Source: Celeribacter indicus | GTDB lineage: Bacteria; Pseudomonadota; Alphaproteobacteria; Rhodobacterales; Rhodobacteraceae | Reading direction: 5' to 3' | NCBI RefSeq assembly: GCF_000819565.1 | Contig: NZ_CP004393.1 | Span: forward strand, 2,852,001-2,916,000 | Length of the DNA stretch: 64,000 bases | In this document: piece by piece, positions 1 to 9,339 of the stretch | How the letters are laid out: each line of letters starts with the position of its first letter | How positions within the stretch are numbered: the stretch's first letter is position 1 | Translations under genes and position numbers: made by a program | Notes under the pieces: generated by a model | The model's database searches: none | Told to the model about the DNA's origin: nothing | What the model saw: only the letters and a program-made list of their open reading frames with translations

Positions 1-952
1 CGGGCACCGTCATCGTGATCGGCCGCAGCACGCCCTCGTTGTTGGGCAGGTCCGGCGCGATGACCGATTTCAGGCCATAGACGGTATAGGCGAAGGTATA
101 GGCATAGACCACGTTGAGGGAAGTTCCGTCCATCTGGGGCGGCACGTCCTCGAAATCGACGAGGCAGTCCCCGTCCTTCAGGGTGATGACCATGTTGACC
201 TCGAAGGGCTCGGTCAGCCCGTCGGGGGTCACGGTATAGCGGTATGTTCCCTCCGGCATGGCGGAGATGGCGGTGCGCATCGCGCTTTCGGAGCGGTCGA
301 GGATCTCGCGGCCGAGATCGGTCAGATCCTCCAGCCCGTATTCCGCCATCAGCTCGGTCACCCGCTGCGCGGCGACGTCGAGGCTGGTCATCTGCGCCCA
401 GAGGTCGCCCATGACCTGATCCGGCGCCCGGACGTTGGTCCGCAACAGCCGCACCAGCGTCTCGTCCACCTGGCCGGCGCTGATCAGCTTGCAGCGCGGG
501 ATCTGGAACCCCTCCTCGAAGATGTCGCGCATGACCAGGCTGCCGGAGCGGCCGCCCACGTCCATCGCATGCGCCGTCGAGGCCGCGAAGCCCACGAGCC
601 GCTCGCCCACGAAGATCGGCCGGCACAGGTTGATGTCCGGGAGGTGGCCTGTGCCCTGCCAGGGGTCGTTGCAGATCATCACATCGCCGGGATGGATGTT
701 CTCGAGGCCGAAGCCCTCGATGAAATGGCGCACCGTGCGCGGCAGGGTGCCGATGAAGGAAGGGATCGACTGTGTCGCCTGGGCGAGCAACTGCCCCTCG
801 ACATCGGTCACGACCACCGCGAAATCATGCGATTCCCGCACGATGGTGGAAAAGGCGGTGCGCACGAGGATGGCCGAGGCTTCGTCCACCGCCGAGATCA
901 GGCGGTTCCAGAGGATTTGCAGGCTGACAGCGTCGAATTGAACTGAACTCAT
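1..952 (-). CDS. hyuB: Hydantoinase B / oxoprolinase-family subunit (3' part outside window)
   Basis: About 317 N-terminal residues are visible; the gene runs off the left edge. The translation (MSSVQFDAVSLQILWNRL, later VTDVEGQLLAQATQSIPSF, ICNDPWQGTGHLPDINL, STAHAMDVGGRSG) is typical of the HyuB family, the partner of HyuA in ATP-dependent hydantoinases, 5-oxoprolinases and related carboxylases. It starts 24 bp after the hyuA stop, so the two are cotranscribed in the order hyuA-hyuB. The substrate could be 5-oxoproline, a hydantoin or an aromatic ketone; the sequence does not decide. The ATG at 952 is chosen because it is the first in-frame start after hyuA. Confidence 0.85.
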   Translation of the reverse strand, partial: MSSVQFDAVSLQILWNRLISAVDEASAILVRTAFSTIVRESHDFAVVVTDVEGQLLAQATQSIPSFIGTLPRTVRHFIEGFGLENIHPGDVMICNDPWQGTGHLPDINLCRPIFVGERLVGFAASTAHAMDVGGRSGSLVMRDIFEEGFQIPRCKLISAGQVDETLVRLLRTNVRAPDQVMGDLWAQMTSLDVAAQRVTELMAEYGLEDLTDLGREILDRSESAMRTAISAMPEGTYRYTVTPDGLTEPFEVNMVITLKDGDCLVDFEDVPPQMDGTSLNVVYAYTFAYTVYGLKSVIAPDLPNNEGVLRPITMTVP

Positions 953-976
953 CGCGTATGACTCCGTACTGTCGTT

Positions 977-3091
977 TCAGGATTGGTCGAGGGTGACGAC
1001 GAGGTTGCCGCTTCGATGCACGCGGGCGCGCGCGCCGGGCGGCACGACCAGCGTGGAGACCGGCTCCTCGATGATCGCGGGCCCCTCCACCTCGGATCCG
1101 GGCCCCATGAGAGCGCGGGTATAGACGGCGGCCGCGACGCTCTCGCTGCCGAACCGGACCTGCCGCAGGCCCTTCCGCGCCTCCGGCAGCGTGCCGCCGG
1201 ACGGCGGGGCAAGCAGCCCCGCCGCGTCCGAGGCCGGGGATTGCACCGAGACGCGGATGTTCATGATCTCGATCTCCGAGTCCGGCAGCCGCTGGAAGAC
1301 GCGGCGATATTCCGCCTCGAACCGCTCCCGGATCACCGGCAGGGATGCGGCATCGAAGGGGCCCGAGGGCAGATCGACGACGAGTTCGAAGCCCTGCCCG
1401 ACATAGCGGATATCGGCGGCGCGCCGGATCGCCGGCTGCGGCGCGGCGCCCGTCGCGCGGCTGACGGCGGTCGCATCCTCCTCGAGGGCGCGATACTCCG
1501 CCTCGAAGGCGTCCCAGTCGAGCTCGTTCAGCGGTGTCGCCACCGAGAGGGAGCGGTCGACGCGCACCGGCGCCACGAGCAGGCCACTGGCCGAGGCGAC
1601 ACCGGCCGAGGGCGGGCAGATCACCTCCCGGATGCCCAGCTTGCCGGCGACCGCACAGCCGTGCAGCGGCCCGCCGCCGCCGGTGGCGAGCAGCGCGTAG
1701 CGGCGCGGATCCTTGCCGTTTTCCGCGATATGCATCCGCGCGGCGCTCACCATGTTCTCGTTCACCACGTCATAGATGCCCCAGGCCAGTTCCTCGACCC
1801 CGAGGCCGGTCGCCTCGCACAGCGGCGCGAAGGCGTCGCGCGCGATTTCCGGGCTGATCGCGATGGTCCCGTTGGCGAAGGTCTCGGGATCGAGATAGCC
1901 CAGCAGCAGCGTGGCATCGGTCACGGTCGGATCGGTCCCGCCACGGCCGTAGCAGGCCGGGCCCGGCGTCGATCCGGCGCTCCGCGGACCGACCTTCAGC
2001 AGGCCGACCCCGTCTACCGAGGCGATGGAACCGCCGCCGGCGCCGATCTCGATCAGCTCGATGGTGGTGATGCTGAGCGGCAGGCCGGATTCGGGACGGA
2101 AGCGGCGTTCGCGGGCCGCCTCGAACCGATAGGCGATGCTGGGCTCGCCTTCGTCGATCATCGCGAGCTTGGCCGTGGTCCCGCCCATGTCGAAGGCCAG
2201 CAGCGAGGCGTGGTCGCTGCGCTCCCCGAAGAAGGCCGCCGACAGCGCCCCGGCCGCGGGACCGGATTCAAGGAGTTGCACCGGCACGCGGCGCGCCTCC
2301 TCCACATGGGTGAACCCGCCGCTCGACAGCATCATGAAGATGCCCGCGTCGATGCCGAAGGCGCGGATACGGTCCTCGAGCTCGTTGAGATAGCGCGAAG
2401 CCAGAGGTTTGACATAGGCATTGGCGACGGTAGTCGAACTGCGCTCGAACTCCCGGATCTCGGGAACGACTTCGGAAGATATGGAGACGAAAAGACCGGG
2501 GAATTCGGCCTCCAGAAGATCGCGCGCCCGGCATTCATGCTCGGGATAGGCATAGGAATGCAGAAAGACGATGGCGACGGAGTCGACGCCATGCTCCACC
2601 AGCCGCCGGCCCGCCTCGATCACCGCCGCCTCGTCCAGCGGCTGCACCACCGACCCGTCCGCGGCGACCCGCTCCGGCACGTCGATGCGCAGGCTGCGGC
2701 GCACCAGCGGCTCGGGCATGCGGATGAAATTGTCGTAAAGCTCGTACTTGCGCTCGGTCCCGATCTCGAGCACGTCGCGGAAGCCCTGGGTGGTGATCAT
2801 CCCGGTCTCCGCCCCCTTCCGCTCGATCAGCGCATTGGTGAACAGCGTCGTCGCATGCACGATGCGCCCCACATCGCCGGGGGCCACCTTCTCGCGGGCG
2901 AACAGCGTCTCCATCCCGGTCAGCACGCCGGTCGCCGGATCGCCCGGCGTCGTCAGCTCCTTGTGGGAATGGACGGTGCCGTCGCGTTCGTTGTGCAAAA
3001 CGATATCGGTGAACGTCCCGCCGATGTCGATCCCGAGCGCCCATTGGCCTTGCGGCGGCGCGGATCGGGTGAGCGTCTTGTCTGATGTCAC
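977..3091 (-). CDS. hyuA: Hydantoinase A / 5-oxoprolinase-family ATPase subunit
   Basis: A 704-residue protein of the usual HyuA length. The N-terminal ASKHA nucleotide-binding signature LGIDIGGTFTDIVL lies at about residues 15-28, followed by HATTLFTNALIERKGAETGM and the second phosphate motif AFDMGGTTAKLAMI. The GTG start at 3091 is preferred over the longer open frame because AAGGAGG sits five bases upstream and the family similarity begins there. It should act with the adjacent HyuB in ATP-dependent opening of a lactam, hydantoin or similar ring. The LysR gene at 3417 is divergent and is the likely regulator. The window holds a second HyuA/HyuB-type pair, the acetone carboxylase subunits at 21.6-26.1 kb. 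Confidence 0.88.
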   Translation of the reverse strand: MTSDKTLTRSAPPQGQWALGIDIGGTFTDIVLHNERDGTVHSHKELTTPGDPATGVLTGMETLFAREKVAPGDVGRIVHATTLFTNALIERKGAETGMITTQGFRDVLEIGTERKYELYDNFIRMPEPLVRRSLRIDVPERVAADGSVVQPLDEAAVIEAGRRLVEHGVDSVAIVFLHSYAYPEHECRARDLLEAEFPGLFVSISSEVVPEIREFERSSTTVANAYVKPLASRYLNELEDRIRAFGIDAGIFMMLSSGGFTHVEEARRVPVQLLESGPAAGALSAAFFGERSDHASLLAFDMGGTTAKLAMIDEGEPSIAYRFEAARERRFRPESGLPLSITTIELIEIGAGGGSIASVDGVGLLKVGPRSAGSTPGPACYGRGGTDPTVTDATLLLGYLDPETFANGTIAISPEIARDAFAPLCEATGLGVEELAWGIYDVVNENMVSAARMHIAENGKDPRRYALLATGGGGPLHGCAVAGKLGIREVICPPSAGVASASGLLVAPVRVDRSLSVATPLNELDWDAFEAEYRALEEDATAVSRATGAAPQPAIRRAADIRYVGQGFELVVDLPSGPFDAASLPVIRERFEAEYRRVFQRLPDSEIEIMNIRVSVQSPASDAAGLLAPPSGGTLPEARKGLRQVRFGSESVAAAVYTRALMGPGSEVEGPAIIEEPVSTLVVPPGARARVHRSGNLVVTLDQS

Positions 3092-3416
3092 GAAAACCTC
3101 CTTGGACAGAGACGGACGGCAGGATGCCGCCCCGGTAGAGCGAAGAATTCGGGCAGGCCGCCGGCGGCCGGAACGGGCAGCACGCCCCCTCCCCGCCGGC
3201 ACGTCGGTCCCGCGGCCGGGTCCGCCGGAAGTCCGGCAGAGCAGATCCTGTTGAATTCGAGACGAGCCTACGGCAGGCCCGCGCGCCGGGGTAGAACCGT
3301 TTCCTTGCATCTGCTGAAGGCAAAGCCTCCTGCCGCGCCGCGATCTGTCCGGCATGTCTGGTCAATCCGGAATTTGCATGATCTGATGGGCTTTCCCGAA
3401 GATTGCCCCGGACAGG
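3092..3416. other. Intergenic region between hyuA and the LysR gene
   Basis: This 325-bp divergent region should hold the promoters of hyuA and the LysR gene. I see no convincing T-N11-A LysR box with palindromic flanks, no small gene with a good ribosome site and no riboswitch fold. It is GC-rich with short inverted repeats of the GCCGCCGGCGGC kind. Confidence 0.5.
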
Positions 3417-4304
3417 ATGATGGACATCAAGCGCCTGCGCTTCTTTATCGCTGTCGCCGAACTCGGCAGCCTCAGCCGGGCCGCCGACGCGCTCCACATC
3501 AGCCAGCCTGCCCTGGGCCTGCACATCCGCACGCTCGAGGAGGAGCTCGACAGGCAGCTCTTCGTCCGGCACAGCCGCGGGGTCGAGATCACGCAGGCGG
3601 GGCGGCAACTGCTTCCCCACGCGCGGCGCATCGTGCGCGACGTGGAGGAGACCGTCGAGCTTCTGCGCCCCCGCAAGACGCCCGCCGGCAAGGTGACGGT
3701 CGGCGTCGGTCCCGCGATCGACCCGAAGAAGAGTGCCGGGCTGATCGAGCGCGCCTCCGCGCGCTTTCCCGAGATCCGCCTGAACCTCGTCACCGCGCCG
3801 AGCGCGACGCTGGTCGACTGGATCGCCGCCGGGCGTCTGGATCTCGCCCTCGTGCATCTGACGGGTGCCCTGCCCTCCGGCATCGGCGCCGAGCCGGTGA
3901 TGCAGGAGGATATCGTGCTCGTCTCCGCCCGTCCCGACCGGGATGCCGCAGTCACGATCCCCTTCGGCGCCCTCGCCCGGCATCCGGTCGTCCTGCCGCC
4001 CGCGCCGCATTCGCTGCGGGCCATGGTGGATGCCGCGGCGCAAGGCGCCGGCATCGGCCTGAATATCCGGTTCGAGATCGAAACGGTCGACGTGATGCTG
4101 GAACTGGCGGAACAGGGGATCGCCGGATGTATCGTCTCCCGCAGCGCGCTCAGCGCGCATCCGCGGCCGGAGGCCTTCCTCGTGCAGAAGATCGTCGAGC
4201 CGGATCTGGTGCGCGAGGTCTCGCTGATCCGCAGCACGGGCCGCCAGCCGCTTCCGGCCACCGATCTCGTGGCCCGGCTGATCACCGACGTCTATTCCGG
4301 GTGA
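3417..4304 (+). CDS. LysR-family transcriptional regulator
   Basis: 295 residues, the normal LysR length. The N-terminal winged helix-turn-helix is clear (DIKRLRFFIAVAELGSLSRA, then ISQPALGLHIRTLEEEL, residues 3-45), followed by a linker helix and a co-inducer-binding domain from about residue 90. Two adjacent ATG codons (3417 and 3420) could both serve as start. It is divergent from hyuAB, so the usual LysR logic makes it the activator of that operon responding to the substrate. It is followed by a stem-loop shared with the convergent metQ. Confidence 0.9.
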   Translation: MMDIKRLRFFIAVAELGSLSRAADALHISQPALGLHIRTLEEELDRQLFVRHSRGVEITQAGRQLLPHARRIVRDVEETVELLRPRKTPAGKVTVGVGPAIDPKKSAGLIERASARFPEIRLNLVTAPSATLVDWIAAGRLDLALVHLTGALPSGIGAEPVMQEDIVLVSARPDRDAAVTIPFGALARHPVVLPPAPHSLRAMVDAAAQGAGIGLNIRFEIETVDVMLELAEQGIAGCIVSRSALSAHPRPEAFLVQKIVEPDLVREVSLIRSTGRQPLPATDLVARLITDVYSG

Positions 4305-4336
4305 GCCCTGCGCCTTCGGGCGGGAACCGCATATGG

Positions 4337-4366
4337 AAAACGCGCGGGAGGCTCCCCCGCGCGTTT
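4337..4366. terminator. Bidirectional terminator between the LysR gene and metQ
   Basis: AAACGCGCGGG (4338-4348) pairs perfectly with CCCGCGCGTTT (4356-4366) around a 7-base loop, with A residues on the left and T residues on the right. It sits between two convergent genes, so it can end transcription from both sides. Confidence 0.7.
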
Positions 4367-4389
4367 CGTCCCGTCCCGTACCGGGTCGC

Positions 4390-5166
4390 TTACCAGGAGG
4401 TCAGCACCGTGCCGTGATAGCTGTCCTCGATGAAGGTTTTCACCTCGTCGGAATGGTAGGCGTCGATCAGCGTCTGGACCCAGGGTTGCTCCTCGTCGCC
4501 CGTGCGCACCACGATCACGTTCACATAGGGGTTTTCCGCGCTTTCCATCGCGATGGAATCCTCCTTCGGATCGAGGCCGGACGCGATCGCGTAGTTGGTG
4601 TTGATCAGCGCCGCATCGAGATCGGCCAGCGAGCGCGGAAGCTGCGCGGCGTCGAGTTCGGTGAACCTCAGGTTCTTCGGGTTGTCGGTGATGTCGAGCA
4701 CGGTCGGCTTGAGACCGGCCTCCGGGTCGAGGGAGATCACGCCCAGTTGTTGCAGCACCAGCAGCGCGCGGCCGCCGTTCGTCGGATCGTTCGGAATGCC
4801 GAAATTCGCCCCGTCCTCGAGCTCGGAGAGCTCGGAAATCTTGTCCGAATAGACGCCCATCGGGGTCGTGATCGTGTTGGCCACCACCGTCAGGTCGAAC
4901 CCGCGATCCGCCATCTGGTTCTCCAGATAGGGCACATGCTGGAAGGAATTCGCCTCGATGTCGCCATCGGCGAGCGCCTGGTTGGGGATGACGTAGTCGG
5001 AGAACTCGACGACGTCGATGTCGAGTCCCATCGGCTTGGCCACCTTGGCCACTTCTTCCATGATCTCGGCATGTTCGCCGGGGGAGACGCCGACCTTGAT
5101 CTCCTCGGCCAGGGCGGTCGAGGAGATCAGGGCGAGGACGGAGGTCAGGGTCGCGAGACGCTTCAT
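4390..5166 (-). CDS. metQ: Methionine ABC transporter substrate-binding protein (NlpA/MetQ family)
   Basis: 258 residues with an N-terminal signal peptide (MKRLATLTSVLALISSTALA) that cleaves after ALA and has no lipobox cysteine, so the protein is probably soluble in the periplasm. Family motifs EIKVGVSPGEHAEIMEEV, EANSFQHVPYLE and LINTNYAI match MetQ. Last gene of metNIQ; 30 bp separates it from metI. It should capture methionine or a related amino acid for MetNI. Confidence 0.9.
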   Translation of the reverse strand: MKRLATLTSVLALISSTALAEEIKVGVSPGEHAEIMEEVAKVAKPMGLDIDVVEFSDYVIPNQALADGDIEANSFQHVPYLENQMADRGFDLTVVANTITTPMGVYSDKISELSELEDGANFGIPNDPTNGGRALLVLQQLGVISLDPEAGLKPTVLDITDNPKNLRFTELDAAQLPRSLADLDAALINTNYAIASGLDPKEDSIAMESAENPYVNVIVVRTGDEEQPWVQTLIDAYHSDEVKTFIEDSYHGTVLTSW

Positions 5167-5196
5167 GTTTTCTCTCCTTGAGGTTCTGAGGTCCGG

Positions 5197-5871
5197 TTAC
5201 TGTCCGCGCCCTTTCGGGGCGCGCTTGTCCACGCGCGCGGCAATCCATTCCCCGACGGATTGCACGAGCTGCACGAGGACGATGAGGATGAGCACGACCA
5301 CGGCCATGACTTCGGGCATGAACCGCTGGTAGCCGTAGCGGATGCCGAGATCGCCGAGCCCCTCGCCGCCGACCGCGCCCACCATGGCCGAATAGCCGAT
5401 CAGGCTCACCACGGCGAGGGTGAGGCCGAGGGTGATCGCGGGCAGGGCCTCGGGGACCAGCACCTTGACGATGATCTGCACCGGCGTGGCGCCCATGGCG
5501 CGGGCCGCCTCGATCAGCCCGCTGTCGACTTCGCGGATCGCGTTCTCCACCAGCCGGGCGATGAAGGGTATGGCGGCGATGGTCAGCGGCACGATGGCTG
5601 CCGTGGTACCGATGGAGGTGCCCGCCACCATCCGGGTGAAGGGGATGATCGCGACGACGAGGATGATGAAGGGCACGGAGCGCGTCGCGTTGACGACAAG
5701 GCCGAGCACCTTGTTCACGAGCGGAGCCGACAGCAGTTCCCCGCGCTGCGACGTGGCGAGGAAGGTGCCGAGCGGCAGGCCGAAGACCGTGCCGATCAGC
5801 GCCGAGATCGCCACCATGTAGAGCGTCTGTCCCGTCGCCTCGATCAGCAGGTTGATGAGATTAGCCGACAT
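5197..5871 (-). CDS. metI: Methionine ABC transporter permease
   Basis: 224 residues, with about five membrane segments and the binding-protein-dependent permease EAA loop ([26 protein letters not shown], given here only as its landmark around residues 120-145). Length and motifs match MetI. It overlaps the end of metN by 11 bp, indicating translational coupling. It forms the membrane channel of the MetNIQ importer. Confidence 0.92.
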   Translation of the reverse strand: MSANLINLLIEATGQTLYMVAISALIGTVFGLPLGTFLATSQRGELLSAPLVNKVLGLVVNATRSVPFIILVVAIIPFTRMVAGTSIGTTAAIVPLTIAAIPFIARLVENAIREVDSGLIEAARAMGATPVQIIVKVLVPEALPAITLGLTLAVVSLIGYSAMVGAVGGEGLGDLGIRYGYQRFMPEVMAVVVLILIVLVQLVQSVGEWIAARVDKRAPKGRGQ

Positions 5872-6922
5872 AGCCGAGCACCTCCGTCATGAGCCCGTGA
5901 CGTTCGAGATAGGACCGCGCCTCCGCCCCCCGTCCGGCGGGAAGCGAGACGAGCAGATTGCCGAAGGGATGCGTGCCGATCTCCTCGACCGCGCCGGCGA
6001 GGATGTTGACCTCGATCCCCAGATCCCGCGCGAGCAGCGCGAGCATCGGATCGGTCGCGTGCTGCCCGGCGAAGGTCACGCGGATCACCTCGTCGCCGCC
6101 GCCCGCGGGCAGGCTGTCCGTCAGCCGGTGCCTGATGAATTCGGGCAGCGTGACGCCGGTGACACCGGAGAGGAAGGAGCGCGTGGTGGCGTGTTTCGGC
6201 GCGACGAAGACATCGTAGGTCGTGCCATGTTCGACGATCCTGCCGCCGTCGATCACCGCCACATGGCTCGCGATGTCCCGCACCACCGCCATCTCGTGCG
6301 TGATCAGCAGGATCGTGAGGCCGAGGTCGCGATTGATGTCCCGCAGCAGCGCGAGAACCGTCTGCGTCGTCTCGGGGTCGAGGGCGGAGGTCGCCTCGTC
6401 GGACAGGAGCACCTTCGGCCCCGTAGCCAGCGCACGGGCGATGCCGACGCGCTGCTTCTGCCCGCCGGAAAGCTCGGCGGGGTAGCGGTCCGCCTGCGCC
6501 GAGAGGCCCACGCGCGCGATCAGATCGGCGACGCGCGGCGCGATCTGCGCCTTCGGCACGCCCGCGATCTCGAGCGGGAGGGCGATGTTGCCGGCGACGC
6601 TGCGCGAGGACAGAAGGTTGAAATGCTGAAAGATCATGCCGACATCGCGCCGGATCGCGCGCAGGGCGGGACCTTTCGCCGTGCCGACATCCTGCCCGCC
6701 GACCAGCACGCGGCCGGAGGTCGGGCGCTCGAGCCCGTTCACCATGCGCAGGAGCGTCGATTTCCCGGCGCCGGACCGCCCGATGATGCCCGTGATCGTT
6801 CCCGGCGGCACGGTGAGGATCACGTCCTCGAGCGCCGCGACGGTTCCCCCGCCGGGCTTGTCAAAGGCCTTGCCCACGGCCTCGAACACGATCGAGGCGG
6901 CATCCGTCTGTTTCTCTGTCAT
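5861..6922 (-). CDS. metN: Methionine ABC transporter ATP-binding protein
   Basis: 353 residues. Walker [10 protein letters not shown], signature [15 protein letters not shown] and Walker [13 protein letters not shown] are intact, and the C-terminal ~80 residues form the NIL/ACT-like methionine-sensing domain of MetN ([20 protein letters not shown]). First gene of metNIQ. The 294 bp upstream contain an imperfect dyad TTGACCGAAGGTTCAA near 6971-6986 but no SAM-I or SAM-II riboswitch that I can recognise. Confidence 0.92.
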   Translation of the reverse strand: MTEKQTDAASIVFEAVGKAFDKPGGGTVAALEDVILTVPPGTITGIIGRSGAGKSTLLRMVNGLERPTSGRVLVGGQDVGTAKGPALRAIRRDVGMIFQHFNLLSSRSVAGNIALPLEIAGVPKAQIAPRVADLIARVGLSAQADRYPAELSGGQKQRVGIARALATGPKVLLSDEATSALDPETTQTVLALLRDINRDLGLTILLITHEMAVVRDIASHVAVIDGGRIVEHGTTYDVFVAPKHATTRSFLSGVTGVTLPEFIRHRLTDSLPAGGGDEVIRVTFAGQHATDPMLALLARDLGIEVNILAGAVEEIGTHPFGNLLVSLPAGRGAEARSYLERHGLMTEVLGYVG

Positions 6923-7216
6923 GCTCCGTCCGACCGGCTTTTCTGTATCTTCCCCGTCGTAGAGCGGAGTTTGACCGAAGGTTCAACCCGTCTTCCGCCC
7001 GCCCCGCCCCCCGCGCAGGCCACAATTCCCGCCTTTGCCGCCATTTGCTGAAACGCCGCCCTCGCGGGAGCCGCGGCGGACAAAAAAACATATGTGCGGC
7101 AAGAGGCGGGCGGAGGATTTTATTTTTCTTTCATCCTTGACGCGACGAATCGTCCCGCCGGCGCCGCGGGGTGCGTTTCCGGAGGTGGCGCGCCGCACAC
7201 GACGGGCCCATGCCGG

Positions 7217-7963
7217 TTACCGTTCCGGTATCCGGTCCTTAGCGGAGATCAGGTTCGGGCTTTCATCCTTCAGACCGATCCCCGTCACCCGCCGTTCGCC
7301 CGCCTGTGCAATGAGCCAGGCCAGCCGCGCCGCCGCCGCCGTATAGGAGAGCCCGCCGCGGGCGTGGATGTTGGAGACGCAGTTGCGCGCGCTGTCGCGG
7401 GTGCCGGGTGCAGGCGCCCATGTGAGATAGGCGCCGAGGCTGTCGGAGACGGTAAGGCCCGGCCGCTCCCCGATGAGGACGAGCACCAGGCGCGCCCCGC
7501 AAAGCGCCCCGATCTCGTCGCCGATGGCCACCCGCGCCTGCTCCGCGAGGAACACCGGCGCGCCGCGGGACGCCGCGCAGACGCCGTCCAGGGCCGCGAC
7601 GAGCGGCGCCGCATGCGCCATCACCGCAGGCGGCGAAAGGCCGTCGGCGATGACGATGGCGAGGGATGGACGGCTTTCCGCGACCTCCGTGCCGCGGGCG
7701 AGGCGCCGGCCGAGATCCGGCCGCCTGAGATAGCTGGCGCGATCGGGGGCACGGCTCTGCACGAGCTGGACCGGCCGGTCGAGCGCCGCCGCAAGTCCCG
7801 GCCAGTCCGGCCGTTCCGTGATGGCGTCCCGTGCCGCCGCGTGATCCTCCTGAAAGGACAGCAGGCGGTCGAGCGGCACCGGACCGCCCGCGAAATCGAG
7901 CCGCACGCGGGAGGGCGTCAGCGCGGCCAGCGCCTCGAGACGGGATTTCAGAGTGCCGTTCAT
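7217..7963 (-). CDS. eutC: Ethanolamine ammonia-lyase small subunit
   Basis: 248 residues. EutC landmarks are visible: LDFAGGPVPLDRLLSFQEDHAAARDAI near the N-terminus (as a family block), LAIVIADGLSP, VLIGERPGL and NCVSNIHARGGL near the C-terminus. The ATG at 7963 overlaps the eutB stop as ATGA, which fixes the start and shows translational coupling. With EutB it forms the adenosylcobalamin-dependent enzyme that converts ethanolamine to acetaldehyde and ammonia. It is the last gene of a ~11.5-kb operon. No eutA reactivase or microcompartment shell gene is present in the window. Confidence 0.93.
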   Translation of the reverse strand: MNGTLKSRLEALAALTPSRVRLDFAGGPVPLDRLLSFQEDHAAARDAITERPDWPGLAAALDRPVQLVQSRAPDRASYLRRPDLGRRLARGTEVAESRPSLAIVIADGLSPPAVMAHAAPLVAALDGVCAASRGAPVFLAEQARVAIGDEIGALCGARLVLVLIGERPGLTVSDSLGAYLTWAPAPGTRDSARNCVSNIHARGGLSYTAAAARLAWLIAQAGERRVTGIGLKDESPNLISAKDRIPER

Positions 7964-9339
7964 GTGCCGAGCCCCATCTTCTCGAGCAGGCGCGCCGGAT
8001 CGGGAAGCGCCTGCGCCCGGCCGCCGATGCCGGTCTCCGCCAGCCATGCCGCGAATTCGGGCGCGGGGGCGAGCCCCGAGATCTCGCGCAGATAGGCGAT
8101 GTCCTCGAAGGCGAGGCTCTGGTAGCCGAGCATCGCGTCGTCGGCCCCCGGCACGGTGATGAGGAAATTCACCCCCGCCGCCACGAGCAGCGTCGCGAGC
8201 GTGTCCATGTCGTCCTGATCGGCCTGGACATGGTTCGTGTAGCAGACATCCACCCCCATCGGCAGACCGAGCAGCTTGCCGCAGAAATGGTCCTCGAGCC
8301 CGGCGCGGATGATCTGCTTGCCGTCATAGAGATATTCCGGCCCGATGAAGCCCACGACGGTGTTCACGATCATCGGGTCGAAGGCCCGCGCGACGCCGTA
8401 GGCGCGCGCCTCAAGCGTCTGCTGGTCGACCCCGTGATGCGCGTCGGCGGAGAGCGCCGCGCCCTGCCCGGTCTCGAAATACATCACGTTCCGTCCGACC
8501 GTGCCGCGCCCGGCGGCAAGCCCGGCCTCATGCGCCTCGCGCAGGACCGAAAGCGAGACGCCGAAACCCGCGTTCGCCGCCTCCGTCCCCGCGACCGACT
8601 GAAAGATCAGATCGACCGGCGCACCCGCCTCCAGCAGGTCGAGCGCATTCGTCACATGGGTGAGCACGCAGGTCTGGCCGGGAATGTCGAAGCGGGCGCG
8701 GATGTCGTCGAGGGCGCAGAGCAGGCCGTGGCAATTCGCGATGTTGTCGGAGGCCGGGTTGATCCCGATCACCGCATCCCCCGCCCCGAAGGCAAGCCCG
8801 TCGAGCACCGCGACCGCGATCCCCTTCGGATCGTCGGCCGGATGATTGGGCTGGAGCCGTGTGGCGAGCGTCCCCTTGCGCCCGAGCGTGTTGCGGAAGG
8901 CGGTGATCACCTCCGCCTTGCGCGCCACCCGGACGAGATCCTGGTTGCGCATGAGCTTGGACACGGCGGCGACCATCTCCGGCGTGAAGCCGGGCGCGGC
9001 CGCGCCGAGGGAAACCGCCGTCGCTGCGGGCGACAGAAGCCAGTCCCGCAGATCCCCCAGCGTCATCGCCGCGAAGGGCGCGAAGGCCGTCCTGTCGTGG
9101 CTGTCGATGATGAGCCGCGTCACCTCGTCACGCTCATAGGGCACCACGGCCTCGCTGAGAAAGGCCGTCAGCGGCAGGTCCATCAGCACCCGCCGTGCCG
9201 CCACGCGCTCGAGCGCGCTTCCGGCCGCGATGCCCGCGAGTTCGTCGCCCGACCTCGCCGGGGTCGCCGCGGCCAGCACATGCGCGAGCGAGCGGAAGGT
9301 GAACCGCTCCCCGCGGGCCGTTGCGCGATAGCCCGCCAT
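7960..9339 (-). CDS. eutB: Ethanolamine ammonia-lyase large subunit
   Basis: 459 residues, close to the ~453 of the enteric enzyme. It contains the TIM-barrel segments typical of EutB (VAVLDGLAFGAGDAVIGINP, LTHVTNALDLLEAG, MYFETGQGAALSADAHHGVD). The ATG at 9339 overlaps the stop of the upstream phosphotransferase as TGATG. It is the catalytic, B12-binding subunit. Its position after an importer, an amidohydrolase and two small-molecule kinases, rather than in a eut microcompartment cluster, is unusual. Confidence 0.94.
   Translation of the reverse strand: MAGYRATARGERFTFRSLAHVLAAATPARSGDELAGIAAGSALERVAARRVLMDLPLTAFLSEAVVPYERDEVTRLIIDSHDRTAFAPFAAMTLGDLRDWLLSPAATAVSLGAAAPGFTPEMVAAVSKLMRNQDLVRVARKAEVITAFRNTLGRKGTLATRLQPNHPADDPKGIAVAVLDGLAFGAGDAVIGINPASDNIANCHGLLCALDDIRARFDIPGQTCVLTHVTNALDLLEAGAPVDLIFQSVAGTEAANAGFGVSLSVLREAHEAGLAAGRGTVGRNVMYFETGQGAALSADAHHGVDQQTLEARAYGVARAFDPMIVNTVVGFIGPEYLYDGKQIIRAGLEDHFCGKLLGLPMGVDVCYTNHVQADQDDMDTLATLLVAAGVNFLITVPGADDAMLGYQSLAFEDIAYLREISGLAPAPEFAAWLAETGIGGRAQALPDPARLLEKMGLGT

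Noticed and set aside
6923..7216. SAM riboswitch upstream of metN
   Set aside because: I looked for SAM-I and SAM-II features on the minus strand and saw neither the conserved pseudoknot sequences nor a matching stem; only a short imperfect dyad near 6971-6986 is visible.
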